NCBI RefSeq assembly: GCF_050908995.1
Contig: NC_135119.1
Location: 5,828,001 to 5,892,000 of the forward strand
Direction: 5' to 3'
DNA from: Andrena cerasifolii
Taxonomy: Eukaryota; Arthropoda; Insecta; Hymenoptera; Andrenidae
Length of the DNA stretch: 64,000 nt
This document shows positions 12,222 to 24,989 of this stretch, one piece after another. The first letter of the stretch is position 1. Each line of letters opens with the position of its first letter. Position numbers and translations under genes: made by a program. The notes beneath the pieces were generated by a model. It was not told where the DNA came from, did no database searches, and saw only the letters and a list, made by a program, of their open reading frames with translations.

Positions 12222-12458
12222 CATTTCCACGTGCACGTATAACCGCTTGTATGCATTTTGGCATTGATTCTATAAGATTCTCGCATTCTGTCGGTGTGAT
12301 TTCATCCCACGATGCCTTAATTGCTTTGTGAAGATATTACGCATAAATTTTTAATGAAAAATAGGTTTGGTGTACCTACTGGCTGGCCATTTTTCAGTTT
12401 TGATCCCATTATTCTGCAAATAATCTTGCATTCTTTTACGAAACAGTTTTGCTGCATT
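12222..12458 (-). pseudogene. Antisense duplicate of the Tc1 transposase 3' end
   Basis: On the minus strand, about 12458-12375 encodes residues resembling KLFRKRMQDYLQNNGIKTEK...WPAS, clearly related to but diverged from the matching part of the main transposase. The block holding the PIENLW catalytic motif is missing. From about 12320 to 12222 the sequence is almost identical to the last ~33 codons of the main gene. The left half of the element is therefore a chimera: a diverged paralogous fragment joined to a homogenised terminal repeat. It cannot encode a working enzyme. Confidence 0.8.
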
Positions 12459-12684
12459 CTGGAACTCTGTATCTCAGTGTTGCGCTATGCCAGCGAGTAA
12501 GAAATTTGTACGTTTTTCGCTCGATGTCGACTGTTTTCTCACTTTCTTCGTCTTTTCACTCGCTACCTCTTTCACAAGTCACGCAGAGTGCAATACAACA
12601 ATGTATTGAAAACGTAAGTTAACAAACTGTTCCGCGATTAGTCAATTGTTAGCTAGCGATCGAGGTAGATCAAAGATATTTATC

Positions 12685-13705
12685 ATGCCACCACGCAAGC
12701 ATTTTTCTGACGATTTAAAACAAAGAATAATTAAACTTCTGAAAGAAGGCAATACTCAACGAAAAGTTGCAGAAATTTTAAATTGTTCCCATAGTGCGAT
12801 TAGCTATATAAATAAGAAATTTAATGAAAGTGGAAGTGTAGTTAATCGTACAAGATGTGGACGTCCTCGTGCCACGTCAAAAAGAGATGACCGACAATTG
12901 CGACAAATTGTTCAAAATATGAGGCGAGGTACATCTAAAGAAATAAATGGAAAGTGGGCACAAAATGTTTGTGATCGTACAGTGAGAAACCGGGTAAATA
13001 AAATGGGATATTCATTTTGCAAAGCGAAAACGAAACCGTTTCTTACGAAACTGCATAGGAAAACGCGTTTGGAATGGTGTAAGGAACACCGACATTGGAC
13101 TGTGGATGATTGGAAAAAAGTTATTTTTAGTGACGAATCACGTGTGTGCATCGGCACAGGTGATAATGCTGGACAATTTGTTTGGAGGAAAAGCAGCGAA
13201 AAATTCAATAAAGATTGTTTAAATTTTAAAAAGAAATATCCCGAGTCTTACATGGTGTGGAGCTGCATGGCAGCCCAAGGAGTAGGAAAGCTGTGTATAC
13301 TATATGTAACTGTCAATTCCGAAATATACATATATGCAGGTTTTAGAAGATTTCCTAATACCAAGTATAAAAAATTGGTTCCTGGATTCAAATGATTTTC
13401 ATTTCCAACAATACAATGCGAGTTGCCACCGCAGCAAAAAAGTACAAGAGTATTTGAAGAATAATAGAATTAAAACAATAAAGTGGCCAGCAAATAGTCC
13501 TGATTTAAGCCCAATAGAGAATTTATGGGCAACGTGGAAACAATTAATTCGTATAAAAAAACCTAGAAACAAAAATGAGCTTCGTGAAGTACTTAAGGCA
13601 TCGTGGGATGAAATCACACCGACAGAATGCGAGAATCTTATAGAATCAATGCCAAAACGCATACAAGCGGTTATACGTGCACGTGGAAATGTCACTAAAT
13701 ATTAG
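12685..13705 (+). pseudogene. Tc1 transposase (DD34E), frameshifted
   Basis: Tc1/IS630 transposases cut and paste the element using a DDE-type RNase H fold. From ATG 12685 (MPPRKHF) the frame shows an N-terminal helix-turn-helix (DDLKQRIIKLLKEGNTQRKV), a GRPR motif, a second DNA-binding segment and the first catalytic Asp in FSDES (codon 13132). Near 13330-13340 the frame shifts by one base, where VNSEIYI should run on to QVLEDF. The rest continues in the next frame to the stop at 13703-13705. Total length, about 340 codons, is normal. The second catalytic residue is Tyr in QQYNASCH (codon 13412), where the family has Asp. The third, Glu of PIENLW (codon 13517), is present with 34 residues between, giving the DD34E spacing. 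Frameshift plus lost Asp mean it is inactive. An in-frame TTG upstream (12646) is not a credible start. Confidence 0.95.
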
Positions 13706-14010
13706 GTAATGTGAATTTGAAGTAAATTATTATTTATTTCTTTGCAAATTCACATGGTCGAATACTTTTTTCCAGAGATTCCGTTGGCCAAATACTTTTT
13801 TCCAAGCAACTTTTTTTTGTTCATTGTTTTTTAGTAGATAATAAACGAATGTCTTAATTATTTTTGGTGTATTTACTTCGTATTAGACCAATTTAAAGTT
13901 ACCATGAGTGTTATATTTATAACGCATTGTTTTACGTACAAAAAATTGTGGTGTTTCTCGTTGACTTTGTACCATTGCGTTTGGTCGAAAACTTATTGCC
14001 AGGGGTTGTA

Positions 14011-15329
14011 TGTATCAGACTTTTGCTACTGTATGCCATGGGCTGTTTAAAATTTTTTATTTTATGTTCTTCACTTCCTTCACATCACTTCGTTCCTCAA
14101 AATGAATAAACAGTAAGGCACGCTATATGTTGAAATATTTTCGTATCAGTCGAATTAAACACTGTTTCGTTTATTATCTATCATACTCATGGGAAACTAA
14201 CTGAATTGCGTAAATAGATTATATATTTCTATAAACTGGAATAAGTATTTTCGTATATAATATTTGAAGACAAATGATTTGTTAACTTTAACCCCATAAT
14301 TAGAAAGATTAAAGACAATTACCTTATGAAATATTATGATGTCCAAGTGTTAATGCAAGTGACAGTAACTCGTAAAACATTTCGATACCTCTGGTATAAT
14401 GTGTAAGATACCTTCCGAATTCTAACCCGATATCGTCCAATCTTTTTCCACCTGAATTGGAGCTCGGGTAATGGTGCAACACTAGTTTGTGATTACTCAA
14501 GCAACGTTTACTTTGCAAAAGTCATGGGAACTGTAAGTTTGCTGGGATGATAACGCAAGTCATTCCCACTGGAACTACACACAAACGCACACGTAGTAAA
14601 CTGTGTTTTGAATCGGATTAAACAACGCGAACGAAATTGCAGTTTCTAAGTCATGCCGAAGGAAATAACTTGTACGTGTGCTGTGTACATAATTAAGGAG
14701 AGTGTATAAACTACCATGTTCACAATTTCGGATAATCCTGTTCAAAAGGATTTAGCAAAGGGGATAGATCAGACCATACGCAATAATAAATATATACGAA
14801 TCTAGAAGGAATCCATAGAAACAAAACACAATCATCATCTTCCATAAAATAAGGCATTGATCTGATATTTGAAAATTTAGCTATTTTCAGCACTACCTAT
14901 GAATATATTTTGGAGTCTCTAAAAGTGTTAGAAATACCTACAATCCAGTGTGCTCAAATTACAAATATACTCTACACTGTGTACTACGACAAAAGGGTAG
15001 TGATTTTACATGAAAAAATAAGTAGAAAACGTGAAATAAAACTTCTTCGTAGGAAATTTTCTTTTCGGGAAAACCGATTTCGAGAACACGACTGGTACGC
15101 ATGTTTGCACCTGATTAAAATTAAGCAGAATTTATAATAGGGGAAAAGTGCAAATTAAAAGGATCCTTATGTAAATTTATGCCGAAATTGTAGACCAATA
15201 TTTATCGAAAGGGGTTTTGTTTCCGAGAAAATGGATTTAAAGATTAAACTCAATTTCGAAATAGATTTTTTAAAAAACAAAGACTTATTTGAAAAGATGT
15301 TATTCTACCATTTTTACTTACTTTCGTAA
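14011..15329. other. Gene-free stretch
   Basis: AT-rich sequence without recognised gene or paired repeat. Small open frames show no domain pattern. Confidence 0.5.
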
Positions 15330-15331
15330 TA

Positions 15332-15717
15332 CCGTGAAGGACCCAGTTCCTGATCAGAACCCAATCCCTGATCAGTTTAGGAAAATAAACCAAATAATAA
15401 GCTTATTATGACACAAATTTATTCTAACAAATTACTAAATAATTATCAAGTATTTTGAAATTTATACGCAAAATTTGGTAGCTCATAGTAAAACGTGTGA
15501 AGGTGATCAGAATCTGCTCCCTTTGCATTTTTCACTTTCAAAGTTAAATTATAAAATAATTATCATTATGTGTGCACTTTTTTAATACCAAATTAAAGAT
15601 AAAACATAGATTTATTCAAATGAATTTTTTTTTTTAAATTTGGTTAAGTTTTCCCTTTACTCGTTTAAAAACCCGCGGTAGTTACTCTTAAGTGATCAGG
15701 AACTGGGTCCTTGACGG
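15332..15717. mobile_element. TA-flanked MITE, 386 bp
   Basis: The ends CCGTGAAGGACCCAGTTCCT and, reverse-complemented, CCGTCAAGGACCCAGTTCCT continue into GATCA on both sides; TA flanks at 15330-15331 and 15718-15719. The left end has a second AACCCAATCCCTGATCAG copy just inside. No coding content. Probably a Tc1/mariner-superfamily MITE, by its TA target. Confidence 0.8.
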
Positions 15718-15719
15718 TA

Positions 15720-16974
15720 CATTATAGTTGCTAGTTCACCAGATGAGCTTTCAAAATTCATGTTCTCGAAAAGGAAACCTCCTATGAACAAATCTTATTC
15801 CACATTTCCCGCATTTTTTTTTCGTGTAAAATCACCAACCTTCCGTTTTGTACCATATATTACAAAGCACGCTGTATAATTTAAATTCGAATTTTAATTA
15901 ATGATATGTGGTAAATAGCGTAGAGCTCAAACTATTTTTTCTGAAACTAACAATGCTGTTACGTTAAATTTTAATGGAGAGGTTGCCCAGTTATGCATGC
16001 AATTGTGTACCTGTCTCTATACTGGAGGAATTTCTTCAGGGCAATAGCAATTCTATGGTAGCGCCAGAGAACCATGTACCATTTGCATTTCATAGCAAGC
16101 TAAAATAATGTCACACCGAGATGTGTTTGAACTTAATCTAGGCCCGACTAAGAGGATTATCATGAAATTGTTTCAACTGCAACATTGGCCGGCGTCTCGG
16201 GGCTGCCAAAATCAACTTTATGCATATCAATGTTTAGAATCGCAATTATATCAAAATTCTAAATTGCGTTGTTCTGTGTGTTACACTACAGTAGTAGAGG
16301 AATCTGAATCTTGGTCAAAATTGTCTATAATGTGGCTTCTCCTGCTGTATATTATTTAACTACTCGCAATTTCGTCGTTAAGCTAACGGACACATGTACA
16401 TAGATACACGCAGGACGCCTCTAACGGATTCAGGGATTAGTGAGCTGATTCTTTCTTAATTAGGGCCCCTTTACTACCCTACTTTGCATGCCTAGTTAGT
16501 CAAAGAAGTAGGTCATCGTGGAATGCAGTGCACCAAAAACTGCTTTAAATTTCCAGGTTTAAATCCATCGGATTGTCCAGAATCCCCACTGACAATTGCG
16601 ACACTCGCATATCGCCACAAAGAGAGTTAAGTCACTTGATTAGAGAATGGAAATAGATGTGAAAAATGAACAATATTATTACACAATTTTGTATTACTAG
16701 CTCTTACTGTATCGTAAGATTTTCGAATATCACGTGAATTGGAAATGAGAGGAAAAGTAAAATTAACTTTGTGAGTATCTGTCTTACATCGCTTGTACGA
16801 GTCAACAAATGTTTTGGAATTCAATGTAAGATTGGTGACTATCTCCACAAATGCTGATTTAAATTTTAAACACTAAAAGTTATATTAATTGACTAACAAA
16901 ATTAAAAACAGAAGTAAAGAAGCGGCTGTTCTTCCGAATGGTCCCAGTGGCCGATCGTCATGTGGTTTGAGGGG
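15720..16974. other. Gene-free stretch
   Basis: No recognised gene or repeat. An 83-residue plus-strand frame at 16108-16359 has no recognisable features. Confidence 0.5.
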
Positions 16975-17571
16975 GAGGGTGTGGAAGGTGTGTGGGCCCT
17001 AAATCTAAAATTGTTGCTTCGGGAATTTATTACTTTCCGAGATATAAGTAAAAAACTTTTAGTATTTCTGTTGAGTTATTCCGACACAACGCATTCCACT
17101 TTTTAATTAGTATTGGTTGGGGCTAGATCAGTGCAGGGGGCGCGTAAAGCATGGTAGCGAACCGATGTGAGTTTGGAGATTTGAACCAGAAACTTGCGGA
17201 TAAGATCCATCCTATTATACAGGGTGGATACCTATTACTCTATTGATAGTCAATACTCTAGGGGGGGGAGGGGGGATTCTACAGGCCAAAATAAGACGAA
17301 AATATAGAATACAATTTTTTAATATCGCGCTTCGTTTTCGAGAAAATTGGCTTTGAATTTCAGCTAAATACGAGTGCTTTTTAAGCGCCTGAGGGTCCAA
17401 CTATCCGTGGAACAAATTGGGGGGCAGGACGGATCCCCATTAGGGCTATCTGTACACAGTTCATAAAAATAATTTGTAAAAAAAATTAACAATAATTTTT
17501 TATTAATATTTTGGAAACTAATTAATACCCGAAGCTACAATTTTAGATTTCAGGCCCACACCCCATCCACA
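16975..17571. repeat. Foldback repeat with GGTGTGTGGGCC arms
   Basis: The left arm (about 16975-17045) is repeated inverted at about 17500-17571; shared blocks include GTGTGGGCC, AAATCTAAAATTGT and GCTTCGGG. Between them, 17217-17395 starts with TACAGGGTGG and contains AAAATATAGAATA and TTCGAGAAAATTG blocks related to the MITE at 50545-50908, so a half-copy of that family seems inserted here. Confidence 0.6.
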
Positions 17572-17574
17572 CGT

Positions 17575-19189
17575 AAAAGCATCTGTGATAATAGGAATAT
17601 ACAAAACTAATGCTCTAATTGACGAGTTTAAAATCACCTTGAAATTACTGCAGCGTTTTCATTTGTAGTGCAAAGTTAAGCTGATAGAATTACTCGAAAC
17701 GACATTTCATGTGGAATAGTTGTCTTAATTGTTAATGGTTCGTACAGCAGACTGTAAAAAGATTGAAACGAGCGGTCTGTATTTTTACAAGCATTTATTT
17801 AGCTTCACTTGTTTGGATTTAAAGTTCACGACAAATGTAAACAGCTGCATACAAATATAATGGCTACACCGCGTTAATAAAAGAAAATGTACAAACTGCC
17901 TTTAAATTGCCTTTACAATTAGTACAGTTTTGCGTAAAAAATTTTGTCGATGTATTTTAATATTACTTTATTGAGGGGTTGTTTTGCTCCACTTAACTCC
18001 TTGGCTGACATTGAACATTCAACGTTACATATAGTGATGCGCGTACTACGGGTCTCCTCCACGAATTGACCAATATTGTCAGGTACATATTGCACTTAGC
18101 ACATCGTTGATCGGTCACGAATTAACTCGTGTTATACAAGTGCATAAAACAGCTGCCGATTTATGCGTTTCAAGCTTCAATTATATATGGAAAAATAGCC
18201 GGTGGCACGGGTGAGTTTTTGCATAAAATTGCCGATCAACAATGTGTCTAATATAAATAAGAGAAGTACATAACAGTAGCAAAAATGATTTCCAGTTTAC
18301 ATCAACGTATTCATTATACACTAATTTAACAGGCACATAATTAAACATTAACGATACTAAAATAAGTTCTTTTAAATTGCATCATAGTACAATAAATGGT
18401 TCCTCCATTTTTTAAAGAAAATACATGTATCAAAAACATGTTAATACGATAAACTGTGATTCAATTTCAGACTGTTAAACGGGATTGCTAATAAACTTGT
18501 ATAGGTAATTGTACGCTTTTGCTGCGTATGTAATTTTTTGAAAATTTTATTTATTTCTTATAAAAATTAAATGATTGCCTTATAGGTGTGACTAGGCCCC
18601 CTTTGTGTTCTGGCAACCAATATTTTTAGACCTAGTTCGCTAACTGGTTGTAAGTTTTAAAAAATTATGTAAATTTCGTGTATTCAAATTGTTTTCTCTG
18701 TATTATTTACTTCTAATCAGATATCCAGCAAAAAATAGTGTCGAGCAGTATACACCGCTAGCCATCCGTCGCAACATTCTTCAATATGTTTTGTACGGTG
18801 ATATTCAAATTGTCCGTCACAGTTCCCTTTCACGACCGGCAGATGACACCCGACATTTTTAGAAACGAATATTTTCACAGACGGTCCGTTTCAATCACTT
18901 ATCTGACAATTAACTGAGGCAAAAAGTTATTTCGAAATGTTTTACCTGGTTTTGTATTAAAATAAGGTTACTTTTTTAAAGTTGTTCTTAAAATAGACAT
19001 AATAAAGTAATTGAAATAATTCCCAACGAATTTTGTCCTAGTACATGCCTGGTTTACCGAACATGTTGCTGAACACTTATATGAATTCGTATCGTTGCAC
19101 AGGACACATATAAATGCTTCCTTGTATCCAATCAGTGAAACAAAAGATGAAAGATGAATATCAGTGAACTTCTATTATCCGAACCATCC
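17575..19189. other. Gene-free stretch
   Basis: No gene recognised. It contains the weak inverted pair at 18096-18251, annotated separately. Confidence 0.5.
18096..18251. repeat. Short MITE-like inverted repeat
   Basis: The ends TTAGCACATCGTTGATCGG and, reverse-complemented, TTAGACACATTGTTGATCGG are about 156 bp apart. No clear target duplication. May be a small MITE. Confidence 0.4.
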
Positions 19190-19690
19190 CGTTACATGAG
19201 TTACTAGCAAAATATACCCGCCCTTCGTTTCGGGCTTAAGAGATATTAAGGACTCCATGAAAATAAATTTCACCCCTTCACCCCAAGAGATTTTTTCCTC
19301 AATCGATATTTCATCTTGCGATTCGAATCGATTTCAAAAATGGATATTTTTCGTGGAAATCGGCAACCCTACTCGATACCGTTCGTAGCGGCCTTAATAC
19401 CTTGGTCCCGTCGAATTTTCACCCGCGGGTACGCTCGCGACGCTTGCGGCCGCCTAGCGGTCGACGCGCGAAGCGCGCTCCGGTCTGTCGCAGTAGCGTA
19501 CATAGCCTATATATACTTTATATTATATATGGTTTTTCGGTGAAGGAGAGGGAGTTTTTTAAAAAGATTTCTTAGCGAGCACCTAGGGACCAAGAGGAAC
19601 CTACCTACCAAATTTCATGGTTATTGGATCAGTGGTTCCAGAGAAATCGTGGTTATCGGTGGTGTATGATTTGAATTTTATATATAGATT
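19190..19690 (+). repeat. Dispersed repeat family A, interrupted copy
   Basis: 19195-19290 matches the start of the repeat at 51076 (TTCGGGC, AAGAGA, ATTAAGGACTCCATGAAAA). 19575-19690 matches its end (GCGAGCACCTA, ACCTACC, AAATTTCATG, then a TCAGTGGTT block). The middle, about 19300-19560, includes an unusually CpG-rich core at 19425-19495 with SacII- and NotI-like GC palindromes, absent from the other copy, so it looks like an insertion of unknown type. Confidence 0.55.
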
Positions 19691-20189
19691 TGTCTCCCTA
19701 CAGATTCGGATAAATGGAGTTCTACTGTATTTCATACTTTATTCTTTGTTCTTTATTTCGAATAACTTTTCAAGTCTATCAGTTACTACATGTATGTCCA
19801 AATATATCCAGGCATCGACTATGTACGATCGTCCGAAACATCCGCAGTACGAGGGTTAATAATAGTACCTAATGAAGAAAATATTACATATTGCGTGATT
19901 GTTGGCTAGGTATTAAATTCTTAACAATTTGGCCAAGAACATTGTTCGTCGTGCAACGTAAGATACGTTACAATGGGATCCAAAAGTTCTTCGATTGTCG
20001 GCGAGCACAGTTCCGCAATACAACGAAAGTTGAAATTGTATGGAAAAAATATGGATTATGCTGTTTCACAATTATTTAAACACCTCATTCAGATTCCGCG
20101 TGAAAAAACGAATTTTAGAAAACATTATTAATATTTTTGTTTGTAACTTTTTCCAATTGTTTAAACATTTGATACAACTTTTACAATTT

Positions 20190-20421
20190 GATAGACAGAA
20201 TTAAAAGAAGTAACTATTGTCTTGAAACTTTTTTTCTATCTCTAACAGATTGCTTATTACAAAATAAAATCGAAAACTCGCCGAATATTCAGGGGTTAAT
20301 TTCAACCCCTTAGAGTGAATTTGGGTAGCAAAAAAAATTGCGTTGTAATCAGGAGAAAATCCCCTACATATCTACAAAGTTTCAGAATTTTTTGAATTTT
20401 CTGGTTCGGGATTTTCCCTTG
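20190..20421 (+). repeat. Family B foldback, right arm only
   Basis: Matches the right arm of the complete copy at 24990-25420 (AACAGATTGCTTATTACAAA, ATTCAGGGGTTAATTTCA) and ends CGGGATTTTCCCTTG followed by TAA. The left arm is absent. Confidence 0.75.
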
Positions 20422-20424
20422 TAA

Positions 20425-22849
20425 GTTGAATACTTACTACTCAATATTATTCTACTTTATACTGTAGCTCATTTTTTGTTGATAAAATATTAAAAAACGA
20501 GAAGTTAGTAACAGGAAAAGCAAACATCTTTTTGAACCCCAAGCACTTAAATGTGTCGACAAAAGTTAACACATTTCATGGTAAGACTATGTACACAGAT
20601 CTTGGGGAGAATCCACAATTTGGACATTAAGTGGCTAATTAAAAAGGAGCTCCTGAAACGAAAGGACTTACATTTATTTTCAAGGGAAACATGTACGAAG
20701 AGATACTTTATACGGTCATTACGACCATTATTCTATTTCTCTCTGTATGGATTTGGAATGCCAATTTGTGAACCGATAAGTAAAAAGCATATTCCTCTAT
20801 CAGCATCATGTCAGAATTATTGTTTCCTGTAGCAACGGAAATTAACATAACTGACGAACATTTGAATCCATTTTCACCCCAATTCGATTTTACCCAAATT
20901 TTTCATCATCAAAGAACTGTATATTAGGCATCGATTTCTAATTTTGCTCAAAAGGTGTAATAAGGGGTCTCAATGTAGCCTTCAGGCGAAATATATATTT
21001 AATTCGCTATACTTTTTGATTTATCTAAGTTTTTGTAAAAAAAATCTACAAAACCACAGATAAATATACGCTCCTATTAAATTAATTTTTCAATTTGTTT
21101 TTATCAATTTTATAATTTATAGCGCCACATAAAATTTGGAAGAGATGGTGTAATATAAAATACTCTTTCTTAAAAACTTTAACGAAAATGCTTTTTTTTA
21201 TATTATTCAAAATGCTTCTTATAATGCAATGAACTGTATATTGAACAGTTTTATTCTCTACACACGAATAGCGGTTCTTGTTAGGCTCATGTCGCTGTCG
21301 CGGCACGCGCAAGGCACCCTCAACGATATTCAACACAGGACCACATTGCAGCGTCACGCACTCGTTCAATAAAAAAATTCTGTAGCGAGACAATTAACCG
21401 AAAAATATTTGAAGCATGTTCATTTGCGCGTGTGGAAACGCCAATAGTTTACGAGACAGTTTACAAAACATTTAACAGCAAATATCGTGCTTCACCAGTT
21501 AATACGTTAAGCTTTCAATACTTCGATCATCGTTCAAGTAAAACTAATTTTGCATATTTCGTTCAATTTTTATTGGATATGTATCGGTACCTATTTACCT
21601 ATTTGTATTAACATGAGTTAAATCAATACGCGTTAAGAGTCTACTAATCGCAACGGAACATTCCACGGTCAGACATTTGTAACCGGGAAGGGGTGTGCAT
21701 CCCCTTAAATAATTTCTCAAGATTGTGAAAATTTAATAAGCATATCGCGTGCGTGTTTGTACGTTTGTATGAATTAGATTCCGATTGATAATACTCCGTG
21801 CTGACTTGAATTTGTGAAATTGCTGATAGTTAAATCAGACTGATGGACTCTCTCATTTTGCATGCACGCTTCTGCTACAGAGTGTGCACGGTTGGGCCGC
21901 AAATGGGTTTGCGGCACGCGCGGAATAACTACCAAGCAAATAATTTCATTGTCATCCGTTTAATAGTATCGCACAGCTCATATAACCATTATAAAGTAAT
22001 GCATATTGGGGCACACTGTTTAGGGTACATTAAGCACGACTTTCTTCCCCAAACCGCTACTTATTTAATACGTGCAATTGCATGTGCCGCTACGAAATTT
22101 CAGTGCGCGACACCACGATATTATGATGTAATAATCCGTATACAGGGTGTTTCCTCTCATTCGGATTCCCTTTCATTGATTCAGAAGCGCAAATATTCTC
22201 ACAAACAACAGTTGTTTTATTCGCATTGGACACGTAAATTTTGTACAGCTCCATTTGTTCGTATAAAAGTGATTTTTCTTGGTCAATTTCACTTGAAGCT
22301 TAACACTCGAATAAATTTGTTTTGTACGAGGCGCTTGACTGCGTTAGTGAAAATATGTTATTTTATTTCCAGTTGATGAACTGTGAATTTCGTGAAATAT
22401 ATCTGTAAAAATACATATTTTGCATATGAAAATATTTGCCCCTCGAAACGAACAATATCCATCTTTGCTTTTTTTTCCTATCGTGAAAAGGAACGAAGAT
22501 ATTTCTGGTGCTTATGTTAGAGGATACATTTTGAATAATTATTGCTTCGTATCTAATTATATGGAAGATTTTAATTATTTCAACATACATATTACGTTAA
22601 TTTCGTAAGACATTAACTGTCTCAGGTGGAATTTATTAAAGTTAAAACGTAGCAAAGTGTCACTGAAATTATTTATACTTTAGAAGAAGAATAAATTATT
22701 GAACAAAAAATATTTTAGAATTTTTAAGCAAGTTTAACTTCGTATTACATTTGTCTGTTAGATTACACAGTTCGACAACCATCTGCACTTGTAACATTCA
22801 ATAGCCGTTATAGGTTTTCGTGCCCTGAAAACGAATCCGCACCCCCTTT
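20425..22849. other. No recognised gene; includes long chance frame
   Basis: The longest plus-strand frame, 21843-22376 (177 residues), has no recognisable domain, no plausible promoter and AT-type composition. TATACAGGGTGTTTCC at 22139, a typical MITE end, lies within it, which argues against coding. Nothing else identified. Confidence 0.5.
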
Positions 22850-22961
22850 GAGTGAATTTGGGCAGCAAACAAAAATTGCGTTGTAATCAGGGGGGAAATT
22901 CCCTACATATTCACGAAGTTTCAGAATTTTTTTAAATTTCCGGGTTCGGGATGTTCCCTTG
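22850..22961 (+). repeat. Family B foldback, terminal fragment
   Basis: About 112 bp matching the right end of 24990-25420, with GCAAACAAAAATTGCG and CGGGTTCGGGATGTTCCCTTG split over the end. Fragment only. Confidence 0.7.
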
Positions 22962-24038
22962 TATGTTCATTCAATTTCAGACACTGATTTACTGTCAGAT
23001 ATAACAATAGCTAGTACCAAGCGTTACATATATCTTTACGGAGTAGAATACCGCGAAGAAATGAAAGCAAAATAATATTGCACTTTTCTCGCGGTAAATT
23101 TAAGTACTTTTAAGTGTAAATCTTAAGAATGTGGGAGAAAAGACAGGAAAAGTAAATATCACAAGCCCTGCCGATTTATCTTCAGTACGAAGGGAATGCT
23201 CTCAAAGTAAATGCTGGCTGTAAATCAGCTTGCATTTTCTTCGGTCATGTGCAAAGGAAGCGTGCGTCTGATGTATGCACAAGTTGTATATGACCGTTTC
23301 GGTTGGTGTTACATGCTGCCAAGTAAACAGAGCACCCATTTTACGTTAAGTGTCCAATAAACTGTAAATTAGTCTTATCTGTACTTGAATTCGATTTTTA
23401 TTATCCACAAGCTAGCCGCTCTTATTTCACACTTCAATATTCACAGTTATTTACGAACTGATAATGCAATATATAATTTACGAATTTCTTTATTCAAGCT
23501 AAATGAGCAGAATACGTATTGGGAATATTATGTCTAACGCAATGTGATATTGCGTCGTAGTATGGGCTTCAAATTGTGTAATTTATATATAAAGAATTTC
23601 TTTTATCTTAAATGAATTGATAACTACAAACTTGAAGCATGTCACGTACAATTGTAATTGTTGACAATACATAACCCTTGTCTAACGTTTTCAAGAATTT
23701 ATTTTATTTTAATGGAATATTCAGAGTTAAGATCGTTCCAAGGCGAAGTCATTAGAGGCAGTTGAAACCTTACTTGCGTTAATTAGGAAATTCGAAAACC
23801 ACTTCAAAAACCTACATCTCATATTCCACACATGAAGTTCAAATTACGTTGAAATTCAATGCACTTAATGTCGCCTAACTATTACTGACCGTACTGTGGT
23901 TTTCCTAAAATATTAATTTCTAAGGCTAAAAATGAAGGAAGTAAATAATTTGCATCCCGCTGTGCATAATTTCAAGATACGTAACTTTCTTACTAAATTG
24001 ATTTTGTGTATGGGAGGAAGGTGTAAATTTTAAAAATA
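22962..24038. other. Gene-free stretch
   Basis: Nothing recognised. Confidence 0.5.
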
Positions 24039-24650
24039 TAGGGTGAACGATACAGTTATTGACCAGGGTGCAGTAGTTAACCACTTCTAATTTCTGCCGC
24101 CATAGTCTAATGAACATGCGCGCTTCCGCATCAATGATGCACTTTGATCGGAAAAGACAGTTCTACCTTTCGTTTCAACCAACAACCGATGATTTCAGTA
24201 CACGCGTTCCGCCGTGAGATCGTCGGAAAGGAAAACCCGTAATTTCAACTCTCAGAGAAGGTAAGGGCTTAGCGGGCATCTTTAGAGCGGCCAGTTGTTT
24301 AATGACTGTATTATCATTGTTCAATTTTGTTTGCCGTGGATGCCATTGATCAGAATAGGTGACAAGGAGCCAATGTTAACATTCGTCATACGTCCAGTCC
24401 TGTCGAACGTGATTATGCCGTGTTTTGGGGGTGTTCAATAACTGGTTCGACAAATGCATAGTAATACAGTTATTGACCACTCGCAATTTTCGTGCTGAGA
24501 GACCGCGATGAAAATTGATATAGATCTTCGCAGGCACGGGGTAATGTGCCCTGCGTTTATATGGTTTCGGGTGTGCACCTCCGATGACTTCTGATTTTTC
24601 ACTGATCCTGGGGTCGGTACGATAATTCGGAGGTCAAAGGCGCTTGGCGA

Positions 24651-24760
24651 AAGAAAAAAAAAGGCAAAATGCAAAAGAAGGAAAAGAAAGAGGCTAAGGG
24701 ATGCAAAGAGAAGAAGAAGAAGAGAAAGAGCAGGTGAGAGAGAAATCTAAGAATAAAAAG
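24651..24760 (+). repeat. Polypurine (GAA/AAG-rich) tract
   Basis: About 110 bp almost wholly A and G on the plus strand, with GAAGAAGAAGAAG in the middle. The apparent Phe-rich protein on the minus strand is a low-complexity artefact. Confidence 0.8.
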
Positions 24761-24989
24761 AAAAGTGAATGAGGAGCCAATGAGACCGCGGCGAAGTGCA
24801 CGGCACACGTCGTGAAGGGTGCACATAAAACTCACCCTGCCCCAAGATAATGGGCCGTATTCATAAAAATAAAGAAATGCTTGAAAGTAATGAGTATAAG
24901 TAACAGCGAATACTAGATTCCGTATGCATAATCTTCTACTGGTACTTGATAGTAAATGATGGAATATTTTAAGTAAATACTACTACTTA

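Larger units (their letters stand above)
11904..14008 (+). mobile_element. Tc1-family element, 2105 bp, 417-bp inverted ends
   Basis: The outer ends are CAACCCCTGGCAATAAGTTT and its reverse complement, flanked by TA (11902-11903 and 14009-14010). The inverted arms, about 11904-12320 and 13593-14008, are nearly identical for 416-417 bp, far longer than the classical 54-bp Tc1 repeat. The right arm includes the last ~110 bp of the transposase coding region, so the left arm carries an antisense copy of that gene end. Each arm holds two direct repeats of GGAAAAAAGTATTYGRCCA (12110-12158 on the left), an IR/DR layout expected of transposase binding sites. The transposase is broken, so this copy is not autonomous. 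Confidence 0.92.

Noticed and set aside
21843..22376. 177-residue open frame on the plus strand
   Set aside because: No recognisable domain or signal; it runs through a MITE-end motif at 22139 and has the composition of surrounding AT-rich DNA.
24599..24835. Phe-rich frame on the minus strand resembling membrane segments
   Set aside because: It is the complement of a GAA/AAG polypurine tract, so the hydrophobic runs are compositional.
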